From contig JAPQWV010000684.1 of the NCBI GenBank assembly GCA_027422505.1, positions 62,001-126,000 of the forward strand: 64,000 nt of DNA. The letters run 5' to 3'. A program made the translations under genes and the position numbers. This document shows, piece after piece, positions 9,666-20,730 of this stretch (positions within the stretch are counted from its first letter, which is position 1; each line of letters begins with the position of its first letter). The notes under the pieces were generated by a model. It was not told the DNA's origin and searched no databases. It saw only the letters and a list, made by a program, of their open reading frames with translations. The stretch comes from Craterostigma plantagineum. Lineage: Eukaryota; Streptophyta; Magnoliopsida; Lamiales; Linderniaceae.

Positions 9666-10041
9666 ATGGAGGATGATGCCGACTACCGATTGCAATCAGG
9701 TGCCGATAGGTGATGCCACGCCTAAGCCACCACCTACTCTTCCAGATCTTGCAGCCTTATGCGCCACCTACCCGGAGTTTGCGGCCTGCTTTGATGAGCC
9801 ACGATTTCGAGGGCTGATCTCCCGATTCAAGGGTCGGATGGAAAGGAGTGCAGGGCTGGGTCTGGGGCTGATGACATGTGTAATGCAAGGAGTTTGGTTG
9901 GCAATCGGCAATTAGCGATTGCTGGGGTTGGGTCGACGGCTGGGGCTACATCGGAGGAGGCGGATGGTGCAACAGCGTCTAGGGTTTCAGATGAATCTGT
10001 GCCGGCTGAGGTTACGTGTCCGCCGGATAGGGCTTCATCGG
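9666..10041 (+). pseudogene. LINE B ORF1, 5' part
   Basis: It starts MEDDADYRLQSG at 9666, then shifts frame to PIGDATPKPPPT and LPDLAALCATYPEFAACFDE, the N-terminal motif shared with LINE A. Another shift leads to a low-complexity Ala/Ser/Glu stretch (9876-10041). The frame is then cut by the TGTCAGGACC edge of the gypsy D LTR at 10042. The downstream part resumes at 16159. Confidence 0.65.
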
Positions 10042-11285
10042 TGTCAGGACCCGACGTCCCGACCTCGTATTTCGTCGTAATCCTAAGTGCCTAAGGGTGT
10101 GTTGTCGCGCAAAGGCGTGAAATTACGGATAAAATTTTTCATTTTTAAAACGAGTGCGGAAGTCATACATACAAGTCAATAGAATGTTCGTACATCGTTC
10201 TACATTTTCAAATCTTATCTACAAGGGAAACGTGTGCATACACAGCAAAAGCTCCCTATGCGCCCGGCCTTCACAGGTCGTCATCCATACACACACTCCC
10301 GCCTCAAAAGCAGCCGGATAGCTCGGCCTCGCATCATAAACGGATCACGTACCGTGATCGCTAGCACCTACAACACGTAACGTAAAGAATGAGCCACCGA
10401 GGCTCAGTAAGCAGAAACTATGCATGTATGCACGTGTCCTAATGATCGGCAATCCATGCCGTCGCTTACTAACGCTCATACTCTTTTCCTGACTCGTACT
10501 CCTTGTCTTATACTCTTACGTCATATGGGCTCTCGGCTTTTGTGGCGACCCTACTTTTCTAATTAGAATTATTGGCGGATTTCCGCAACGTAAGCCGCGG
10601 AAGGCCCGTCTGATTAAAACTTTTTCCTAGAAGATATCATAATAAAACAAAATATTATTTTATATAATAGTATCTGTACAATGGGCCGAAGCCCCAAAAG
10701 GTCAAAAGATCAAAAACCCTATCGCCGCTCCACAGGTCTTCATCCATATACCGTCCCGCCCTCAAAAGTCCATGGAGCACCGCCACCAGCCGGCCTCAGT
10801 CTTGACGCGTGTCAGCGTCAGACTCGGTACTTACAACACGTAAACACTGAGCAAATTGCCCAGTAGGTGAATAAAATGCAATGCAGCGTGCACTCATTCC
10901 CAATCCCAATTCTCACAACATGATACAATGCACGCTCGTTCCCATATTTCTATCGTGTCTCAATATCAGGGCCCTAGGCTGGACTCGGCACCTCGCGCGC
11001 AATAAAATAAAATATATCGTCTGGTCGTTAACGCCAGACTAGCAGTGCCCACGCCGATAGTGCGCTGATCGATCACGTCAACGTCCTCCTATCAGGTCGC
11101 CCCTTCCGCTACACAACACATCCGACGGTTTGCACCTCGGGTCGCTCACGCCCGAGTAAACAGATCGCTCACGTCTGTCTCCCGTCAGGTGCCCCGCGAG
11201 TCCAACCTCAACTCCGCTACGAGTCTGACTGCCAAAATCGGCACACTCTACCCCGCTCAATCAACACCTTAAGTCTTAAGGTGTC

Positions 11286-11559
11286 GTAGGAAACCTGTTG
11301 TAGGATTTTGGGTTGATTGGTTTGTTGTGCCAGAAACCTGTTGTTTGATGTGGTTCGACGTCCTACCCTAGCCTCTGTTTCGAATGTCTTTTCTTTTGGC
11401 TTTGGTCTTGTAGGACTCTTGTAGGATTTTGGGTTGATTGGTTTGTTGTGCTGTCTGGCCGGTAGAATGATACGGCTTGTTTTCCGTCATGTGCGACATC
11501 ATGAACGTTTTTTGTTACTCCTGTTTTTCTTGTTTAGTGAAATTTCCCCCAAAAAAAAA
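11286..11559 (+). mobile_element. 5'-truncated LINE 3' UTR insertion with poly(A) and TSD
   Basis: The 15 bp AAGTCTTAAGGTGTC occurs at 11271-11285 and 11560-11574. Between them lies LINE 3' UTR-type sequence (TTGGTTTGTTGTGC twice, GCGACATCATGAACG) ending in an A run (11551-11560). The same 3' UTR type occurs at 20040-20214 and, on the minus strand, at 63591-64000. This is a typical target-primed insertion of only ~275 bp. Confidence 0.88.
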
Positions 11560-11989
11560 AAGTCTTAAGGTGTCACTACTAATGTAGTCATTATCCCTCA
11601 CCATGTTGTGCGATGTCATGCATATACGTGAAACACATGAAACGTAATGTCACATAAAACATACGTAAAACACGTAAATCACATAAGTCACGTAATCACA
11701 TAATAGTAGGTAAGCGTTTACGTGTCGTAGATGAATGATTCACCTACCTGCCCTCCTGCTATAGTCAATCAAAGGATCTGGTGGAATCCGTAAATGTCGA
11801 ACCTCTAAATAAATAAATATTATTAGTATATGTGCTAGTTCTCGAAAACTCTAAAATTATCAAAATCCTAAAATTCATAAAAACCCTAAAATGATAAAAA
11901 CCTTAAAATTTATGAAAATCTAAAAATAATGAAATTCCTAAAAATAAATAAACCCTAAAATATTATAAACCCTAAATATAACGAAATTC

Positions 11990-12620
11990 TAAAATACCCA
12001 AAAATTTTATTAATTAAAACACAATGTCGAGCTCCTTTGTAGAACAAATAATATCGAGACCTTATTATAGGTTATGAAATGTCGAGACATATAACAATGT
12101 CGAAACTTTATAACTCGAATCCTTACCAATACAAAAGTCGAGCCCACTATTTGGTAAACAAAATAAATCTCGAGATCATTGATAGTATTACTTCTCAAGT
12201 CCTAATAAAAGTCGAGATCATTTTAGGATAAAATATCGATAAAACAAATGTCGAGATATTTGCTATTAGTTCTCAAGACTTAATAAAAGTCGAGACCTAC
12301 TCTTACCAAAATGTCGAACTACAAATGTCGAGCTATTCCTACCAAAATGTCGAGATTATTAATAAATGTCGAGTTTATATTACAATAGAGAATATCGAGA
12401 TCATATTTGTCGATATCTATTATTTCTATCTAATAAATGTCGAAATCTTTAGCCATTATACCTATCGACTTTTTATGATGCATATCGATATCTTCCTACA
12501 ATTTTCATATGTCGACATGTATATGCATCTCGACTTCTATCAACTATGCAGCTCGACTTCTATCAATTATGCAGCTCGACATCTTTGTAATAGGTAGCTC
12601 GACATCTTTTATACTTCATT
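11990..12620 (-). repeat. TCGACATTT motif array in the solo LTR
   Basis: The plus strand shows repeated AAATGTCGAG/AATGTCGAAC units every 15-40 bp, turning to GCTCGACATCT units at the right end. It occupies the same part of the LTR as the arrays in gypsy A at 26225-27035 and 33728-34547, but it is shorter and more degenerate. Confidence 0.75.
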
Positions 12621-14179
12621 TCGAAATTTATCTAAGAATCGTGATTTTCCAGAAAACCCTAAAACTGCACTGTCGCGATTATTTTCCAAGCTCTGCTATT
12701 TCTCGAAAGCAATACATGATAGTTCTAGCATATAATCAAGTCACGAAGCATCCCAGAATCTTGAATTAAATAACGTTTAGACATCTAACTATTAAAACAT
12801 AGTAAATATAACCATATTTAAACATGTGGTAAATTCCATACCTCACTTAGTCGAATGCAAGGGTGATCTTCCCTATCGTTTACTTTTTTTCTATTTTAAA
12901 CTCTTGTTCTCACCAGGGTTTCGTTAGCTTCAATTTTGAGATATATATGAAGGTGTCGAGCTTATCAATTGAAGAGACTAGGTGGTGACGTGATTACCTT
13001 TTGTGCTAAGTAAGTGTTTATAATTTCATTTATTTATTCGAAAATTAACTTATAATATACTGAAAATTCTCAAGCTTTGGGCCGATCATTATCCATATAT
13101 GATAATTATTTCTATTGTTTGGACTTCACTCTATCCAAAAGGGTTTATACCTGTTAAATTTTTGGAATAGTTTCAAATTATTTTATCTTTTTGTTCCAAA
13201 CCAAAATTTTCATTATCAGCATTCTTGTTTCACGAAAATTTTAGATAACTAATTACGATTAATCCCGTATTAAATTTACGGGTATTACAGCTTTCTATCC
13301 CACTATGTGCCATCTCATAGAGATCTCAATCCACGAGGGATTCGTATATATGTGGAGGTTCACACACTAGAAGGTCACCCGAAGGAATCTTCCCTTACTC
13401 AGTGTGGCCTCCACGCGGACGCTTCTCACTGGTAGCCAACACCGAGGTCACTAACCTCGGAGGTCACCCGAAGGAATCTTCCCTTCCGGGTAGTTCATGC
13501 CTCGAGTCGCATCCTCAGGTTGCATCTCCCGCATACGGGGTTTTCCCCTGCCTCTTATACAGGCAATACGGCTTCATTCGCCATGGTCACACAAAGGGGA
13601 GCCGTGACTCTTCATTGAGTCGACACGAACGCCAATATCGACGAGTATACATCGCACGCAGGCGATCTTATGCACGCTCGTACCTCGAGCCTTACGTACT
13701 ACACATGCGTGCAAATGCTCATGCCATGCTTATGTAAATATGCAGATCATGCTATCATGCATATAAGGAATCATGTCATAATATACACGTTTTACACAAA
13801 GATACACGAGCACATAATCCACATAATCAGACGCAGGCAAGTTACGTGTCGTAGTTGAATTTCTACTTTGGCGTCCGAGCTTAAGTTAGCGTATTGTCTC
13901 GTGAGGTCCCTAACGTCCGACCTTTTCATGAAAAGATAGAGTACCAGTACTTTGCTTTCTTAGCTAATTCGTCGAAATAATTAATTTTCGTCATACTACT
14001 TCTTTGGATTGGTACAAATTTTCTAGACTCCAAGCCACTCAATTTGCCTTATTGAATTTTCCTAAATTAATTTATTTCTATACCATATTATATCGGAGTT
14101 AAGTTTCGATCCCACCTAAGTTGCTAATCTCAAATAATTCTAAGTTAAAGTATTGAAATTCCTACCATGATAAGCTCGG

Positions 14180-14900
14180 CGAAAGTCATGTGATTTAATA
14201 GGTTTCGCCCAATTCGATTTCGTCAAATTGAATTCCAATTTACATGAGTTTCGTCCGAAACTCGTCTTCTAACTTCTTTCGATCGAAAGTCTTACTTATT
14301 AGATACTTTCGATCGAAACTTATTTATATGAAACCCTAATTTCAATTTGATGTGCGCTTATTTTAGTTTCGTGCAATTGAGGGAGTTTCGCCGAGATTTC
14401 TTTCGGTCGAAACTCGTTGGTTCTAATTCCAATTTCGATTAATAACTTATCACTTGTTGGTTTCGCCCGAAACTTTGTGAGTTTCGCCGTGGTATTTCGT
14501 CATCGTGACATCGCCCAAGTTTCGCTCAAGACCTTGCATGTGCATGGATGAGTTTCGTTCGACTTTGATTTTAATCGATTAGGGTTTTGCCGAGTTTTCT
14601 TTCGATCGAAAGTCCCATTTTCGATCAATTTATGGGTTTCGCTCGATTGAGCATCATAATGAGGGAGTTTCGCCGAGTGATGACGTGTGCATGGCATCGT
14701 TATAGGTTTCGATCGAAACCATGCATGGTGATTAATCACTTCCGATCGATTGGATGGATTGGAATTGAGTTTTGCTCGATACTCATGTGTTAAAATGAGT
14801 TTCGGTCGAAACTTATAACCTATTGAGTTTACTATTCAAAGTTAATTAAATTGAAACTTAGATTCATGAGTCCTATCGCCCGAAACCCTAAAACTAATTC
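14180..14900. repeat. TTTCGATCGAAA / GAGTTTCGCC motif array in the gypsy D LTR
   Basis: Recurrent short palindromic units include TTTCGATCGAAAG (about 14278 and 14308), TTTCGGTCGAAAC, TTTCGCCCGAAAC, TTTCGATCGAAACC (about 14707) and many half-sites GAGTTTCG. The block lies about 0.85-1.6 kb from the LTR's 5' end (15756), matching the place of the ATGTCGACAT arrays in gypsy A, B and C. The motif differs but again has TCGA in or near a palindrome. Confidence 0.75.
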
Positions 14901-15756
14901 TCTAGTTTCTCACTTTCCGATCGAAGCTCAACTGTTCATTTAATCGAAACTACTTTCTTCCTAATTCATCCTGTCGAACTTCTGCATTTCATCCCTTTTG
15001 TTGCTCAAATTGCATGGTTCCTACTCGGAACCAAAATCTCTAGGTTTTAACTCGTTTATTGAACAACCCTAACACCGATTCTCCTAAATCGAGACCTTGA
15101 CATAAGCATATACCTCGCATTTAGGGTTTTCGAACTCTTCTTCAACTACCTTGCTTTTAATGCCATTAATACACCTAACAATACCTAGGATACGAAATTA
15201 AAAGCTCTAGGGGGAGGTATTTCACTTACCAACTTCGAAATCCTTAGGCTAGTTGAGGAGATTTTTGGTTCGACTATCTCTCGGCCTTTCTTCCTTCTTC
15301 TTCTCCTTTCGTTAGTTCTTAGGTGTGATTAAGGTGTTAAGATGGTTTAGATATTTTCCTTGGCTTTTTGTTGGATAGGGCATGGGTTTTCCTTGCTTTA
15401 GGGAAATTGGTCTCCCCATTTGGGCCTTTCTCACAATTTGGACCCATTATAAATTTCTTAGACCAAAATAAAATTCCTAGCCCAACTAGATAATTCATGG
15501 TCTATAGGAAATCTTAACCCATCAAACTTACATTCTCCTCACTCATAATTTTCAAAAATTTTCCCTTCATGCATTTAGGGTCTTCATGAGTACAAAAATC
15601 TTTGGCACTTAATTGCACGAAATTCACATATAATCACGAGCATAAAATTCATAGCGTCACGTGAGCATGCGACACACGCGAAATAGATCATGAAATTACA
15701 TACATCATACACGTAATTTATTGGCCGACCTACTTTGCGGGGACCGGGGTCCTACA

Positions 15757-15779
15757 TCCTCCCCCCCCCCCCCCCTTAA
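15757..15779 (-). promoter_or_regulatory. Polypurine tract of gypsy D
   Basis: The minus strand is a G-rich run between AAGG and AGGA directly next to the LTR edge (TGTAGG at 15756). It is the equivalent of the tracts at 39915, 54908 and 32911, but the homopolymer is expanded to about 15-16 G. Confidence 0.8.
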
Positions 15780-15799
15780 GGAGGATTTTGCCCCCGAAA

Positions 15800-16158
15800 T
15801 CAGCCTGTGTGGAATAACTCGGGGTAGCGAGTTCTCATTTCGTCCTCCCTTTCCCATGTGGCTTCTTCCGTAGATTGGTTTCGCCACAACACTTTCACTA
15901 AAGGAATATTTTTATTCCTGAGTCTCTTGGTCTCGTACATCAATATCTCCACCGGGATCTCTTCGTAACTCAAATCCGGTTTCAATTGTTGATGTAGGGA
16001 CTCGCTTCCTAGAACCTGCTTCGGGTCGGCTATGTACTTCCTTAGTGTCGAGACGTGGAACACGTCATGGACTTGCGATAATGACGCGTGTAACTCTTAT
16101 TGGTAGGCCACCTCGCCAACTCTCTTTACTATCCTAAATGGACCGATATACCTAGGGT
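15800..16158 (-). pseudogene. Gypsy D pol C-terminus (integrase end and chromodomain), truncated
   Basis: On the minus strand 16063-15800 reads [19 protein letters not shown], then [20 protein letters not shown] and [15 protein letters not shown], ending YPELFHTG. This matches the last ~90 residues of gypsy B pol, the integrase tail and chromodomain-like module that directs chromovirus integration. Upstream, RYIGPF-type sequence can be followed to about 16158 with at least one stop, where the element is cut off. Confidence 0.85.
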
Positions 16159-17828
16159 TCCTGCTAGGGTTCCCGCTACGGGTGCGGTCGTGGAGCGTGG
16201 GACGTCGATTACGGCTGGGGCACGATCGGGGCCGAGTTTGCCGGGGGATCACACAAGGCGTAGGGCTTCGCAGGGATCTCCACCTGTGCGTACCGGCGTT
16301 GCTGCTCCGCTAAAGGGTATCCTTCGGAATCATAACCGCCGACAACAATGGGGCCGACCAGGGACACCACCACTGCGGCGTATGACGGCTCGCCGTTTTG
16401 TGGATATGGGATCTGTGACATCTGATGAGCCGGTTGATGAGGAGATCGTCGACGAGGATGGGGGGCTGCTAAGCCCGGTACTGTTACGAAGCATTCTAGG
16501 GTTTGCGGATCCGACCCCCACCACGGATGCACGGTCGTTGGCTAGGGGTTCGAACGCCGATGCGCTGATTGCAGTTTCATCCGCAGCCACCATGGCCACT
16601 GTTGCATTGTCGGCCATTCCCTCGGCGTTGTTCGCTGATGTAGTGGCGGGGAAGGCTACGGCAGAAACGACATCCAATGACGTGGGTATTCGGGACCGAG
16701 GAGTGAGAGGGGAACAAGCACGGTTAGCGCTTGATTATGTTGCGCCGAAGTTGACAAATACTGGTATTTCCGTTGTGGCTCCTACATGGGACGTGGCAAA
16801 ACAAGGGATAGCAAGGTGGGAGCAAGCATACCTTGGTTGGATACTTCCTTGGGCCAAAACCATACTTTCCGTTCGTAGATCGGTTTGTGAGGGCACAATG
16901 GACTGGCTTGGTGGAAGATCGAGCCACTAGGAATGGTTTTTTTCGTTTTTGCTTCGAATCGGCCAAGGCTATGACTGGAGCGTTGGAGGGTGGTCCGTGG
17001 CTCTTGCAAGGCCAACCGCTGTTCTTAGAGGTGTGGCGTCCGGGTCTGTCGCTGGAGAGGAAGGACATCGTGGAGGTTCCCCGTTGGGTGAAATTGTGAA
17101 ATGTGCCGAGTGAATTTTGGACTAAAGTGGGGTTGGGTGTGGTGGCTAGTGGTGTTCGCAGGCCTTTGTTTGCTGATGGGATTACAGCCAAAGGAGAGCG
17201 TATCGATTATGCGCGTGTTTGCATAATGAAGTCGCTTGACACGCCGTTCGTTGAGAAGGTGGAAATAGAGATTCCAACTGCCGAAGGATGTGTAGCTGGT
17301 ATGGTTTTGGTGAGGGTTGATTACGAATGGAGGCCGACTAGGTGTGGCCTATGTGAGACATGGGCCCATGGGGACACACAATGTCCCAAGCGGCAACCAA
17401 GACCGGCACCTGTGCGACAGCCTAATCCGTCGGGTCCGAGACAGAAACACCTGACAACTGTTCGGTCAGCCCCTCCCGATGCTAGGGTGGCGGTCCATGA
17501 TAGACCACGTAATGACTGACCTCCTCGTGATCACTCATGTCAAGGTCGTGGCCGGGTTCCCCAAGCAGAGTAGCGCCAAATAGGTGCCCATGGAAAGGCG
17601 GTGCAGATAGCGCCGACCATGGCGAAGCCAAAGTCGGACCAGTCTGCCCATACTGGGTTGCATGCGTCCGCGTGTGGCTCTTTTCCACGTCGCTCTATCG
17701 ATGAACAACAAGCTGAGCACAACTCCTTCGCCTTGCTACGGGATTTGAATGAGGACGAGGATGTTGCTACGGTTTCACACGTTATGGGCCCTAAAGCAAA
17801 AGCAACCCTGCACGGGGCCAATTCATAA
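16159..17828 (+). pseudogene. LINE B ORF1, main part (DUF4283 and CCHC zinc knuckle)
   Basis: An Arg/Pro/Ser-rich, probably disordered region (16160-16740) leads to a DUF4283-type core spread over three frames: WDVAKQGIARWEQAYLG, then YFLGPKPYFPFVDRFVRAQW (16842 on), then ALEGGPWLLQGQPLFLEVW (about 16980-17035) and VPSEFWTKVGLG. A zinc-knuckle-like RCGLCETWAHGDTQCPK follows at 17340-17393. The C-terminal part (17601-17828) ends one base into the ORF2 start. DUF4283 plus CCHC is the standard ORF1 of plant L1 LINEs, an RNA-binding partner of ORF2p. Frameshifts near 16830, a stop at 17100 and stops near 17517-17575 disable it. The open frame extends left of 16159 only through gypsy D sequence. 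Confidence 0.82.
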
Positions 17829-19330
17829 TGCCGGTTGGTTCTTGGAACGTCCGTGGTCTTAACCGACAAGACCACAGGATGGGGTGGGAGATTGGATTGC
17901 GCATGGGGGGTTGCGCATTGTTGGTCTTTTGGAGACACGGGTGGCTGCGTCCAATGCAGCCCACATTTCAGAGTCTATCCGACCGTGATGGGCCTAGTTC
18001 TTTGACTATGATGATGGTCCTGCTACTTGCATTTGGGTGGGCTGGGATACTTATTCGCTTCACGTCACAGTTGTCGCGAAATCTACTCAGGCTGTTCATT
18101 GTCATGTGGAACAGCTTGATATGCGAGAACATACGTTTATCTCGTTTGTGTATGGGAACTCTCGAAGGGAGGATAGAGTGGCCCTTTGGGATGAGCTCGT
18201 TCAGTTTTCCGCTTTGCGTGTTGAGGATGCATGGGTGGTGGCGGGGGACTTCAACACTATCTTGCATGCGAGTGCGGGGCAAGGGGGTGCACCTCAAGCG
18301 CGGGATATGTCTGATTTTCAGGCATGTCTCCTATAGGCCGACCTTCTAATGCTGCCGTCGATGGGCCATGAGTTCACTTGGTATAATCAGCAGTGGGCTA
18401 TGGCGGGCATCTGGAGGTAATTAGATCGAATGCTCGGCAACCCACAGTGGTTCGCTCGGTGGTCAGACACATTTTATCGGTGTGAACTCCCTTTCACATC
18501 GGACCATTTGCCATTGTCATTAGGGGTGTCGGCGCCGAGACCGCGTGGTGTGCGTTTTCGTTTTGAGAACTTCCTTACTAAGGAGGACGGTTTTTTGGAC
18601 CACATTCAGCGTGTTTGGAGTATTCCCATGTCGGGGTTTCCTATGTTTATGCTAGTCCAGCGACTGAAGTTGCTGAAGCCCATCTTTATGCACATGCGAC
18701 GTGTCAAGGGGGACCTTGCTGCAAATGTAGCGGATGCATTACGCTTCTTGGGGATTGCACAGGAGTTCGCAGCGAGATATCCCCTAGAGATTATGTTTCA
18801 TGATGTCGAAAGACATTGTCGTTATCTATACGCTAGGGCTGTCGAGGTCGAACATACGACGTTATCCCAAAGGGCGAAGCTTGCTTGGCTAAAGGATGGC
18901 GATCAGTGCTCCTCTTATATCTTCAGGAAGGTTGCGGTTCATCGAGCGACTAATCGTATCATCTCGCTGGAAAGCCCAACTAGTGACCTACTTTATACTC
19001 CAGAAGCGGTGGAATGGGAGTTAATTGGGTTTTATCAGGAATTACTTGGTACATCCGCACGATCGACACCGGTGGACCTGGATGAAGTACAGGGGGCCAT
19101 TACACGCTCTCCCCAGCTACGTCCTTAGACATGGTCTGCCCAGTTGACGACCTGGAGGTGAAACAGGCGCTCTTCTCTATGGGGGATGAGAAGGCGCCGG
19201 GGCCTGATGGGTATACAGCCGCTTTCTTTAAAGCGGCTTGGGGGGACTGTGGGCCCTGATGTGATACGAGCGACTCAGGATTTCTTCGCTACGGGCCGCC
19301 TACTTAAGGGGCTTAATAGTACGCTTATTA

Positions 19331-20214
19331 TTCCTAGGCAATGCTTACGATTATTACGCACTAAACTGCAGTTTCAATGGCCGTACAGGGACTGGACGAA
19401 TGGAGTACGATGGGCAGCTCGTAAATGGCGTGGGAAACACTTAGCGTGGATGGGGCCGCGTCATGCCGTTGCCTCCCTTGTATACCACCTTTGGTCGGAA
19501 CGGAATAGGCGATGGCGTAAAGGGATTCGTCGACCACCTGAGTGCATTGTTATGGACATTGAATCTATACTCAGTGGGCGGCTTTCTACCCTCTCGCAGA
19601 AATACCTGCTACAAGCGCAGGCTCTGCACCGGGTGTGGCACATCGCCTGACCGGTTTAGGGAGTCTGCTCTTTCTTTTTCTCTTTCTCTTTCTCTCTCCC
19701 TTCAACAATTATTCGTCCAGGAATCTGATTTCCCCCCTAGTATTTCTATTTGGTGCAGGTTTTAAGATGATCGTGGGGACTTGCGTACCGACGTGGATGA
19801 GTCATGTGCCTGGCACGTTTGCCCGTCTAGGAAGGATTCAGGAGGCGGCATGAGAATGCCTTTCCCGACCATCTTTGCGGATGCTTTCATCGCATTATCG
19901 TCTCCGCCGAAGCTTATCCATCGGGATCTGTCTTCTTCGTAGTGCGTTTGCGCTTTCGGCACTCTCCCTGGCTGCCCTGCTGGTGCCACAACTGGTACCA
20001 GAAACCTGAAGATGGATGTTGGTTCGGACGCCTATGTTAGCCTCTGTAGCGACTTTATATTTTGTTGGTTTGGGTCTTGTTGGGATCCTGTAGGCTGTCT
20101 GGGTTATCAAGGGCTAGTGCTGTATGGTCGGTTGTACGTTACCGCTTGGTGCGTCATGAGCGATATCATGAACGCTGCTTTGTACTCTTTATATTAGTGA
20201 CACTTCCCAAAAAA
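19331..20214 (+). mobile_element. Nested 5'-truncated LINE (zf-RVT end, 3' UTR, poly(A)) with TSD
   Basis: The 16 bp AATAGTACGCTTATTA occurs at 19315-19330 and again at 20215-20230, directly after an A run. The insert starts within the ORF2 C-terminus (RQCLRLLRTKL, then WAARKWRGKHL and SLVYHLWSERNRRWRKG), stops at 19650 and continues with a 560 bp 3' UTR containing a CT-rich tract at 19676-19700. Skipping the insert rejoins the LINE B RT. The target is another LINE's RT domain. Confidence 0.92.
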
Positions 20215-20547
20215 AATAGTACGCTTATTACGCTCATACCTAAGTGTCAGTCGCCACGTCGTTCGACAGACTTTCGACCTATATCGTGCTGCAACGTCTT
20301 GTACAAGATCATCTCGAAGGTTTTGGCCAACCGGTTGAAGCCGATGCTGGGAGGTCTGGTCCACTCGTCGCAGACGGCATTTATACCGAGAAGGCGCATT
20401 GGTGATACTATACTGCTGGCACAGGAAGTTTGCCTAGGGTACACCAGCAAAGGCCGACCGCCACGAGCTATGCTTAAGGTAGATCTGGCCAAGGCCTATG
20501 ATAAGGTGGAATGGAGTCTTTTGCTGGCAACGATGCAAGCGATGGGA

Positions 20548-20730
20548 CATTATTGGTTTATTGGTTGGTTGGGTTTAGAAGTTATTGGGCTCATTGGTTA
20601 ATTGCTTGATTGGTTTTTCCTTTCTTGTGGGTACCCAGTAGTCTGTTACTGGTTTTGCGGAGTATTTCTCCTGCTCATCTGTACATACATTTCCACTTTA
20701 TATACGGGACATTATACCAAAACAAAAAAG
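20548..20730 (+). mobile_element. Nested LINE 3' UTR fragment with TSD
   Basis: The duplications GATGCAAGCGATGGGA (20532-20547) and GATGCAGGCGATGGGA (20731-20746, one mismatch) flank 183 bp of 3' UTR ending ACCAAAACAAAAAAG. The fragment shares CCCAGTAGTCTGTTACTGG and the following phrases with the LINE ends at 430-590 and 7810-7926. It is an extremely short target-primed insertion. Confidence 0.88.

Larger units (their letters stand above)
10541..13289 (-). mobile_element. Solo LTR of the gypsy A family, with TSD
   Basis: Its plus-strand ends, TGTGGCGACC at 10541 and GGGTATTACA at 13289, are the reverse complement of the gypsy A LTR ends (TGTAATACCCG... and ...GGTCGCCACA). The 5 bp GCTTT flanks both sides (10536-10540 and 13290-13294). 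No internal sequence remains, so this is a product of LTR-LTR recombination. The LTR is 2,749 bp including a 289 bp LINE insertion with its TSD, and it is more diverged from gypsy A than A's two LTRs are from each other. It lies inside the gypsy D LTR. Confidence 0.9.
10042..16158 (-). mobile_element. Gypsy D: Tekay-like chromovirus, 3'-end fragment (LTR plus pol C-terminus)
   Basis: The minus-oriented element is represented only by its 3' LTR (10042-15756, including a nested solo LTR), a polypurine tract and the last ~130 codons of pol. The LTR edge TGTCAGGACCCG matches the edge of gypsy B (51750, 59563), and the inner edge matches TCTTACA/CCTACA next to the polypurine tract. Pol is truncated near 16158, where LINE B ORF1 resumes, so gag, most of pol and the 5' LTR are gone. 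Without the nested solo LTR the LTR is about 3.0 kb, like those of B and C. Confidence 0.8.

Noticed and set aside
16100..16158. Translation start of the 276-codon ORF at 16100
   Set aside because: The first ~20 codons are antisense gypsy D sequence. The LINE ORF1 portion begins only after the junction near 16158.
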